Assembly (NCBI GenBank): GCA_024636135.1 | Contig: JAGXHP010000070.1 | Span: 1-9,974, forward strand | Source: Chloroflexota bacterium | GTDB taxonomy: Bacteria > Chloroflexota > Limnocylindria > QHBO01 | Length of the DNA: 9,974 nucleotides | Direction: 5' to 3' | Shown here: positions 1 to 5,544 of the stretch, one piece after another | Position numbering within the stretch: position 1 is the stretch's first letter | Layout of the letters: every line of letters begins with the position of its first letter | The notes under the pieces: model-generated | Seen by the model: only the letters and a program-made list of their open reading frames with translations | What the model was told of the DNA's origin: nothing | The model's database searches: none | Position numbers and translations under genes: made by a program

Positions 1-804
1 GACGTCATGCACTTCAACCTGCACAAGACGTTCAGCACGCCGCATGGCGGCGGGGGCCCCGGCGCAGGCCCGGTCGGCGTGAGCGCCCGGCTCGAGCCGT
101 TCCTGCCCAAGCCGATGCCGATCCTGGCCGAGGGTGATCCCGACGAGGTGCGCGCCAATGCGTGGCAGGGTCGATCCACGCCAGGAGCGCGCTTCGCTCT
201 CGAGTGGGAGCTACCGCGGAGCATCGGCAAGGTCCGATCCCTCTACGGCAACTTCGGGATGTTCGTTCGCGCCTACACCTACATTCGCAGCAACGGGGAT
301 GCGGGTCTGCGTGGCATCAGCGAGGACGCGGTCATGGCCGCCAACTACCTGCGGGTCAAGCTGCATGACGCGTACGACCTTCCCTACGATCGGCTCAGCA
401 AGCACGAGGTCGTGTTCAGCGGGCGGCGTCAGAAGCGCCACAACGGCGTGACAACGCTCGACATCGCGAAGGCCATCCTGGATTACGGCATCCATCCGCC
501 CACGATCTACTTCCCCCTCATCGTCGAGGAGGCGCTCATGGTTGAGCCGACGGAGACGGAAACGCTCGAGACGCTCGACCACTTCGTCGGGGTCATGCAG
601 GAGATCGCCGTGCGGGCGGCGGACGATCCCGATGCGATGAAGCGCGCACCGACGACCACTCCGGTCGGGCGTCTCGACGAAGCGGGCGCGGCTCGCCGGC
701 CCGACCTGCGTCACGCGTTCGGCGATGGCGACCGAGCCGCCGATGCCGGTGAGGCGGCGGTGGAAGCCGTTGGTCGGTCGAGCTCGCGGACCCCGACGAC
801 CTAG
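1..804 (+). CDS. gcvPB: Glycine dehydrogenase (decarboxylating) subunit 2, 3' part
   Basis: This is the C-terminal half of the P-protein beta subunit of the glycine cleavage system, a cytoplasmic PLP enzyme that decarboxylates glycine and passes the aminomethyl group to the lipoyl H-protein. The reading frame is open from base 1, so the true start lies outside the window. The segment NLHKTFSTPHGGGGPGAGP near the left edge carries the PLP-binding lysine (HKTF) and the glycine-rich loop of the family. Later family motifs include HPPTIYFPLIVEEALMVEPTE and TTPVGRLDEAGAARRP. In the family the protein usually ends shortly after the RLDE..AAR.P..R motif; here about 30 Gly/Ala/Asp/Arg-rich residues follow before the stop at 802-804, so the tail is atypical (see findings). 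The gene converges on the glycosidase gene. The family call is very secure; the natural C-terminus is less so. Confidence 0.95.
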   Translation, partial: DVMHFNLHKTFSTPHGGGGPGAGPVGVSARLEPFLPKPMPILAEGDPDEVRANAWQGRSTPGARFALEWELPRSIGKVRSLYGNFGMFVRAYTYIRSNGDAGLRGISEDAVMAANYLRVKLHDAYDLPYDRLSKHEVVFSGRRQKRHNGVTTLDIAKAILDYGIHPPTIYFPLIVEEALMVEPTETETLETLDHFVGVMQEIAVRAADDPDAMKRAPTTTPVGRLDEAGAARRPDLRHAFGDGDRAADAGEAAVEAVGRSSSRTPTT

Positions 805-2159
805 AGCCCGTTCTGCCTCGCGATCTCCGCGTAGCGGCGGCCGCTCGCCTTCAGGGTGCGGCGCTGAGTCCGGTAGTCGACGTGGACGATCCCGAAGCGT
901 TTGCCATAGCCCTCTGCCCACTCGAAGTTGTCGAGCAGCGACCAGGCGAAGTAGCCCCGCACGTCGACGCCGGTGGCCATCGACTCGTGAACCGCGGCGA
1001 GGTGAGACTCGAGATATGCGATCCGATCCGGATCGGCGACGCTTCCGTCCGCCGCAACCCGGTCCTCCCATGCCGAGCCGTTCTCGGTGATCAGGATCGG
1101 CGTGGAAGGGTGCGCGGCCGAGAAGCCGACGAGGAAGTCGCTCAGGCCGTCCGGCTCCACCGGCCACCCCATCGCCGTGGTCGGGACGCCATCGGGCACC
1201 TCGGCGCGGTACGGGAGTGCGTCCATGGGATCGGACGTCGAGGCCTCGCCCGGCACCGCCCGCACGTGCGTGCGGACGTAGTAGTTGAGGCCAACGAAGT
1301 CGATCGGGGCGGAGATCGCCTCGAGGTCGCCGTCGCGGACGATGCCGTCGAGGAGCGAGCCGTACCAGGTGGCCATCCGGTCCGGGTAGCGGCCCCGCAG
1401 GATCGGGTCGGCGAACCAGCCGTTGACCTGCTGATCGGCGACACCGGCGGCGTATCGGTCCGCGGGGCCGCCGGTTGCGGGGACGACGTGGCTGACGTTG
1501 AGCGTCACGCCGACCTCGGATCGGGTCGTGCGCAGGATCGGCATGGCATGGGCATGGGCAAGGAGGAGATGGTGGCTCGCGAGGAGTGCATCATGCAGAT
1601 CTCGCCTGCCTGGCGCATGGCGACCGTTGCCATAGCCGATGAACGCGGAGACCCAGGGTTCGTTGAGGGTGATCCACTGCGGCACGCGATCGCCGAGCCG
1701 ATCGACGACGGCCTGCACGTAGCGGCCGAAGGCGTCCGCGGTCGACCGCTCGGGCCAGCCACCACGGTCCTCGAGCGCCTGCGGCAGGTCCCAGTGGTAC
1801 AGGGTTGGGACGGGGCGGATGCCGCGTTCCAGCAGCCCATCAACGAGGCGGTCGTAGAAGTCGAGGCCGCGATCGTTGATCGCGCCGTCACCATCCGGGA
1901 TGACCCGGGGCCAGGCGATCGAGAACCGATACGCCCCGAGGCCGAGCTCCGCCACGAGGTCGAGGTCGGCGGCCCAGCGGTGATAGTGGTCGCAGGCCAC
2001 GTCACCGGTATCTCCGTCGCGGACCAGCCCGGGTGTGTGGCTGAAGACGTCCCAGATCGATGGCCCTCGACCATCCTCCTCGACCGCGCCCTCGATCTGA
2101 TACGAGGCCGTCGCGGCGCCCCAGATGAAGCCTTCGGGGAAGCGGCGGGCTGGTGGCAA
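801..2159 (-). CDS. GH1 family beta-glucosidase
   Basis: This glycoside hydrolase of family 1 probably cleaves terminal beta-glucosyl or related residues from oligosaccharides or glycosides. It is a retaining enzyme with a TIM barrel and no signal peptide, so probably cytoplasmic. From the chosen start it has 452 residues, the usual GH1 length. Visible motifs are the N-terminal FPEGFIWGAATASYQIEGA (residues 7-25), HWDLP (122-126), acid/base Glu167 in TLNEP, LNYY (291-294), nucleophile Glu359 in ITENG, and WSLLDNFEWAEGY near the end. I chose a TTG start at 2159-2157 because AGGAG (2170-2166) lies 6 bases upstream and the GH1 domain begins a few codons later. The frame stays open to 2336, but that would add 59 unlike residues overlapping the sigma factor gene. 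The substrate (glucoside, galactoside or other) cannot be read from sequence. Its stop codon overlaps that of gcvPB. Confidence 0.95.
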   Translation of the reverse strand: MPPARRFPEGFIWGAATASYQIEGAVEEDGRGPSIWDVFSHTPGLVRDGDTGDVACDHYHRWAADLDLVAELGLGAYRFSIAWPRVIPDGDGAINDRGLDFYDRLVDGLLERGIRPVPTLYHWDLPQALEDRGGWPERSTADAFGRYVQAVVDRLGDRVPQWITLNEPWVSAFIGYGNGRHAPGRRDLHDALLASHHLLLAHAHAMPILRTTRSEVGVTLNVSHVVPATGGPADRYAAGVADQQVNGWFADPILRGRYPDRMATWYGSLLDGIVRDGDLEAISAPIDFVGLNYYVRTHVRAVPGEASTSDPMDALPYRAEVPDGVPTTAMGWPVEPDGLSDFLVGFSAAHPSTPILITENGSAWEDRVAADGSVADPDRIAYLESHLAAVHESMATGVDVRGYFAWSLLDNFEWAEGYGKRFGIVHVDYRTQRRTLKASGRRYAEIARQNGL

Positions 2160-2165
2160 GCGGAT

Positions 2166-2170
2166 CTCCT
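2166..2170 (-). promoter_or_regulatory. Ribosome binding site deciding the GH1 TTG start
   Basis: On the minus strand AGGAG lies 6 bases before a TTG codon at 2159-2157. This is the only well-spaced Shine-Dalgarno sequence I found near the beginning of the GH1 domain, and it decides a start that would otherwise be ambiguous. Confidence 0.7.
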
Positions 2171-2207
2171 GATCGGCGCGGTCTGAACCAAACTGGACGT
2201 CGCGGCG

Positions 2208-2214
2208 TACTATG
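2208..2214. promoter_or_regulatory. Possible shared -10 region for the divergent genes
   Basis: The heptamer TACTATG is an AT-rich island in GC-rich surroundings between the divergent glycosidase and sigma factor genes. Forward, TACTAT (2208-2213) resembles a -10 box; in reverse, CATAGT (2214-2209) also does. No convincing -35 box is seen for either direction, so this is a weak call. If the forward box is used, transcription would begin near 2220, downstream of the ATG at 2212. Confidence 0.35.
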
Positions 2215-2841
2215 ACAAACCGCCACGCCCATCGAGCGGCACAGGTGCCAGTGGATTCGAGAGACCCGGACAACCTCGTCGTGCGCATGCAGAGTGGGGA
2301 CCTCGACGCGTTCGAGGAGTTCTTCACAACGTTCAAGCGCCCGGTCTACGCGACGGCCCTGGCCATCACGCGGGATCCGTTCCTCGCGGAGGAGGTCCTC
2401 CAGGACTGCTTCGTGAAGGCCTACCGCGTTCGCGAGCGTCTCGACCCGGCCCGTTCGCCGCTGCCGTGGCTCCAGCGCGTGACGATCAACCTGTGCTACA
2501 GCCGGGTGAGCCGTCGCAAGACGCTGGCTGAACCGCTCACCAGCCTCATCACCAACCTCGTCGTCGACCTGTCGGCTCGACCCGACCAGGTGGTGGAGAC
2601 CCGTGAGGTCCTCGAGGTGCTCCAGCGCGGGATCGACGCTCTGCCTCCGAAGCAGCAGACCGCGGTGATCCTCTACTACCTCCACGGCTACTCGCTGGCC
2701 GAAGCGGCCGAGATCGCCGACTGCAACGTCGGCACCATGAAGTCACGACTGCACTACGCGCTGAAGGCCCTGCGCGTGCGACTGCCCGTCGAGCGGCGGC
2801 TGCCGGTCGGCACGGCCGCGACGGTCCGGGTGCCGCGATGA
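2212..2841 (+). CDS. ECF-type RNA polymerase sigma factor
   Basis: This alternative sigma-70 factor of the extracytoplasmic-function type directs RNA polymerase to a small set of promoters, typically in response to a signal at the envelope. It has the two-domain layout: sigma region 2 at about residues 22-90, with ITRDPFLAEEVLQDCFVKAY and PWLQRVTINLCYSR, and region 4 at about 140-192, with LPPKQQTAVILYYLHGYSLA and the helix-turn-helix end NVGTMKSRLHYALKALR. At 209 residues it is of normal size. The start is uncertain: ATG 2212 lacks a clear ribosome binding site and lies in a -10-like box, whereas GTG 2251 (giving 196 residues) has AGG a few bases upstream and yields a typical short ECF N-terminus. 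The stop overlaps the next start as ATGA, which indicates translational coupling to the anti-sigma gene. Confidence 0.93.
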   Translation: MTNRHAHRAAQVPVDSRDPDNLVVRMQSGDLDAFEEFFTTFKRPVYATALAITRDPFLAEEVLQDCFVKAYRVRERLDPARSPLPWLQRVTINLCYSRVSRRKTLAEPLTSLITNLVVDLSARPDQVVETREVLEVLQRGIDALPPKQQTAVILYYLHGYSLAEAAEIADCNVGTMKSRLHYALKALRVRLPVERRLPVGTAATVRVPR

Positions 2842-3569
2842 GGTGCCGTCGCATCTGCCGCGAGCTGCTGTGGCTGGCTCGCTTCGGCGAGTTCGGTCCG
2901 AGCTCTGCTCCTCATCTCGACCACCTGTCGCAGTGTGGCAACTGTCGCGACGAGGTTGGATTCGATCGCGCCCTGGTCCAGCAGCTGCGCGTGGCGCTGG
3001 CTGAGCGCACCGCCATGGAAGAAGGTCCATCGCCACGCGCATGGGAGAGCATCCTTGAGCGGGCCGTGGCTCCCGATCACGGGATCTGGTCGTTCGTGCA
3101 TCGGCACGCCGCCGGGTTCGCCGCGCGGCTGCGCACGGCCACCGCGGTGACGGCCATGGCGCTCGCCGGGATCATCGCCACCTCGACTCATGTCGCGATC
3201 ACGCATCCGGAGGCGGGCTCGGCGGAGACCGAGATCGCGCCGAGCGCCGCCGGCGAGCTGTACGAACGACAGGCACTCGTGCCGCGCCCCCGCACCGGCT
3301 TCGACGACCACATCCCGGTGGCCTATGTCGGGGTCTCGACGCCGTCCGATCCGGAAGCCGCGTTCCTGGTCAGTGCCGCGCAGGCGACGGCGGTGCCCGC
3401 CGCCGAAGCGACGGAACAGGTGGCGGAGGAGTCCGCCATCGAATCTTCGGTCAGCCTGGGCCACGTCAGCCGCCAGACGCCGGCAGACCCGGTCGATGAC
3501 CCGCGGCACGGCGCGACATCCGGCGCCGCCCCTGGGGCGCTCGATGCGCCCGCGGGCACGCCCTTCTAA
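2838..3569 (+). CDS. Probable membrane-anchored zinc-finger anti-sigma factor
   Basis: This 243-residue protein is the likely cognate inhibitor of the sigma factor encoded just upstream; the genes overlap by four bases (ATGA). The N-terminal part holds H29-x3-C33-x2-C36 (HLSQCGNC), the zinc-binding signature of ZAS-type anti-sigma factors, with further cysteines at 3 and 7. A single hydrophobic stretch at about 101-122 (TAVTAMALAGIIATSTHVAI) probably spans the membrane. The remaining 120 residues would lie outside the cytoplasm; they are rich in Ala, Pro, Glu and Ser, look disordered and show no domain I recognise. In known systems such a protein holds the sigma factor at the membrane until a signal releases it. 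The role here is inferred from the motif, topology and gene pairing; the external domain gives no clue to the signal. Confidence 0.8.
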   Translation: MRCRRICRELLWLARFGEFGPSSAPHLDHLSQCGNCRDEVGFDRALVQQLRVALAERTAMEEGPSPRAWESILERAVAPDHGIWSFVHRHAAGFAARLRTATAVTAMALAGIIATSTHVAITHPEAGSAETEIAPSAAGELYERQALVPRPRTGFDDHIPVAYVGVSTPSDPEAAFLVSAAQATAVPAAEATEQVAEESAIESSVSLGHVSRQTPADPVDDPRHGATSGAAPGALDAPAGTPF

Positions 3570-3601
3570 CCGATGAGGGAGTGTGCAAGACTAGCGAGCC
3601 C

Positions 3602-3658
3602 CTGACGATCAGTATCTGACGACAGAGCAGGACCGTGGATGACCGAGCGGTGACGTCA
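3602..3658. promoter_or_regulatory. Candidate control region before the transporter operon
   Basis: The gap between the anti-sigma gene and the lipoprotein gene holds two copies of CTGACGA, at 3602-3608 and 3616-3622, 14 bases apart start to start. The first lies within an imperfect inverted repeat (CTGA-CGA-TCAG, 3602-3612). The perfect palindrome TGACGTCA is at 3651-3658. These could be operator sites, but such short repeats also arise by chance. I found no convincing -35/-10 pair, so the promoter is not placed. Confidence 0.25.
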
Positions 3659-3703
3659 TCCCGGCGTGGTTGAGCATCACCGCGCGATTTGATCACCAAC
3701 ACT

Positions 3704-3710
3704 GGAGGAG
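3704..3710 (+). promoter_or_regulatory. Strong ribosome binding site of the binding-protein gene
   Basis: GGAGGAG lies 5 bases before ATG 3716. It is the best Shine-Dalgarno sequence in the window, fitting the high expression usually needed for a solute-binding protein. It also rules out the in-frame TTG at 3689 as the start. Confidence 0.85.
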
Positions 3711-3715
3711 AGTGG

Positions 3716-5458
3716 ATGCGAACGTGGAGATTGGTTCCGGTCCTCGCGACCCTCGCGCTCGTGCTGGCTGCCTGTGGGCAGCAGCCGGGTGAGAGCGCGA
3801 GCCCCGAGCCGACATCAGGCGAATCGGAGGCTCCCGCGCCGAGCGGCGACACGGCCTTCGAGGGCCTGACCTATCCCGAGGATGGTTCCTCGGCATGCGG
3901 TGCCGAGAACAACCCCAGCAACATCGGCTCGATCGTGGCCGAAGACGCACAGACCGTGGTCTTCAACCTGTGCGCACCCGACGTGGCCTTCCTGTCGAAG
4001 ATCGCCTTCAGCTCGTTCGCGATCGATGACACGGCCTACCTCGAGGCGCATGCGGCCGACGGTTCGATCGTGGATCAGCCGAACGGCACGGGCCCGTACC
4101 AGCTCAACGCCTGGAACCGTGGTTCCGACATCACGCTCAGTGCCTTCGATGGCTACTGGGGTGACGCGCCGATCAGCCCGAGCGTGATCTTCCGATGGAG
4201 TGCCGAGGCCGCGCAGCGGCTGGTTGAGCTCCAGGCCGGAACGGTCGACGGCATCGACAACCCGGGAGCCGACGATTTCGAGACGATCGAGGGCGACTCC
4301 AACCTCGCGCTTTATCCGCGCGAGGGGCTGAACACCCTGTACTTCGGCTTCAACAACAACCCGAAGGTCGACGGCTTCGACAATGAGACCAACCCGCTCG
4401 CCGATGAGGCGGTGCGCCAGGCGATTGCCATGGGCATCGATCGCGAGCGAATCGTGAACAGCTTCTACCCGCCAGGGTCAGAGGTTGCCACCCACTTCAC
4501 GCCTTGCGCCATCCCGTTCGGATGCGAGGGTGAGGAGTGGTACGAGTTCGATCAGCAGGCGGCCATCGACGCGCTGGCCGCTGCCGGGTACCCGGACGGC
4601 TTCGAGACGACGATCCACCTGCGCGACGTGGTGCGTGGCTATCTGCCGGCACCGCAGCAGGTTGCGGCCGACCTCCAGGCACAGCTTGCTGACCTGGGGA
4701 TCACCGCATCGATCGATATCCAGGAGTCGACCACGTTCCTCGACAACTCGGATGCCGGACTCCTGAGCGGGATTCACCTCCTGGGCTGGGGTGCCGACTA
4801 TCCGGATGCCACGAACTTCCTCGACTTCCACTTCGGTGGCGGGGCGTCCGACCAGTTCGGCGACAAGTTCGAGGACATCACCACGGCGCTCGCCTCAGGC
4901 GCCTCGAGTGTCGAGGATGCCGATCGGCAGGCCGCGTACGAGACGGCGAACGACGCCATCAAGACGCACGTGCCGATGATCCCGATCGCCCATGGCGGCT
5001 CGGGGGTGGCCTTCCAGGCCGACAATGATGGGGCCCATTCCTCACCGCTCAGCAATGAGGCGATGGCCGTCATTAGCCCCGGATCCGACGACCAGCTCGT
5101 CTGGATGCAGAACGGTGAGCCGGGTGGCCTGTACTGCGCCGATGAGTCCGACGGCGAGGCACTCCGTGTCTGCGAGCAGATCAAGGAGTCCCTGTACGCC
5201 TACGAGGTCGGCGGTACCGACACCATCCCGGCCCTGGCCGAGGAGTGCGCGCCGAACGACGACCTGACCGTGTGGACCTGCACCCTCCGCGAGGGCGTCT
5301 CGTTCCACGATGGGTCGACTCTCGACGCAAACGACGTGGTGCTGAGCTACGCCGTCCAGTGGGATGCCGATCATCCGCTGCACGTCGGTCGTGACGGCAG
5401 CTTCACGTACTTCTCCGCCCTGTGGGGTGGCTTCCTGAACCCGCCGCCGGCCGAATAG
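3716..5458 (+). CDS. Family 5 ABC solute-binding lipoprotein, apparently circularly permuted
   Basis: This 580-residue protein is the extracellular capture component of the transporter encoded downstream. A basic N-terminus and hydrophobic stretch end in the lipobox LAAC with the lipidated Cys at 20, followed by a Gly/Ser/Pro/Glu linker to about 45. The SBP_bac_5 segments are all present but in rotated order. Residues about 70-455 hold what is normally the middle and C-terminal part: IVAEDAQTVVFNL, NGTGPYQLNAW (123-133), YWG (147-149), VRQAIAMGIDRERIV, and the late motif HVPMIPIAHGG (418-428). Residues about 459-575 then hold what is normally N-terminal: ESLYAYE (491-497), PALAEEC and LREGVSFHDG (524-533) followed by LDANDVVLSY. 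Besides Cys20 there are eight cysteines (61, 86, 264, 270, 474, 486, 511, 522), which could form disulfides. The family is secure; the ligand (peptide, sugar, metal or other) is not known. Confidence 0.93.
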   Translation: MRTWRLVPVLATLALVLAACGQQPGESASPEPTSGESEAPAPSGDTAFEGLTYPEDGSSACGAENNPSNIGSIVAEDAQTVVFNLCAPDVAFLSKIAFSSFAIDDTAYLEAHAADGSIVDQPNGTGPYQLNAWNRGSDITLSAFDGYWGDAPISPSVIFRWSAEAAQRLVELQAGTVDGIDNPGADDFETIEGDSNLALYPREGLNTLYFGFNNNPKVDGFDNETNPLADEAVRQAIAMGIDRERIVNSFYPPGSEVATHFTPCAIPFGCEGEEWYEFDQQAAIDALAAAGYPDGFETTIHLRDVVRGYLPAPQQVAADLQAQLADLGITASIDIQESTTFLDNSDAGLLSGIHLLGWGADYPDATNFLDFHFGGGASDQFGDKFEDITTALASGASSVEDADRQAAYETANDAIKTHVPMIPIAHGGSGVAFQADNDGAHSSPLSNEAMAVISPGSDDQLVWMQNGEPGGLYCADESDGEALRVCEQIKESLYAYEVGGTDTIPALAEECAPNDDLTVWTCTLREGVSFHDGSTLDANDVVLSYAVQWDADHPLHVGRDGSFTYFSALWGGFLNPPPAE

Positions 5459-5481
5459 GCCCGCTGACGGGAAACCGTTGA

Positions 5482-5513
5482 GGAGGGGCGCCGCCCGCGG
5501 GCGGCGCCCCTTC
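5482..5513 (+). terminator. GC-rich hairpin between binding-protein and permease genes
   Basis: A perfect 26-base palindrome at 5485-5510 (arms begin GGGGCGCC and end GGCGCCCC) can fold into an 11-bp stem with a CGCG loop, and is extended at its base by an A-T and weaker pairs. Only two T residues follow, so it is not a textbook intrinsic terminator. Lying 3' of the lipoprotein gene inside an operon, it more likely causes partial termination or shields the upstream mRNA from 3' decay, which would leave more binding protein than permease. Confidence 0.7.
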
Positions 5514-5544
5514 GCTATCCCGGACCGCTAGGATGTGGCGCTAG

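Noticed and set aside
882..2186. Long plus-strand frame (434 codons) opposite the glycosidase
   Set aside because: It lies antisense to a gene with all GH1 motifs, its peptide matches no family I know, and long antisense frames are expected in GC-rich DNA.
2160..2336. 59-codon upstream extension of the GH1 gene
   Set aside because: It does not resemble GH1, overlaps the sigma factor gene, and a TTG with a good ribosome binding site stands at 2159.
3689..3715. TTG start 9 codons upstream of the lipoprotein ATG
   Set aside because: The extra residues would precede the basic signal-peptide start, and GGAGGAG is placed for ATG 3716.
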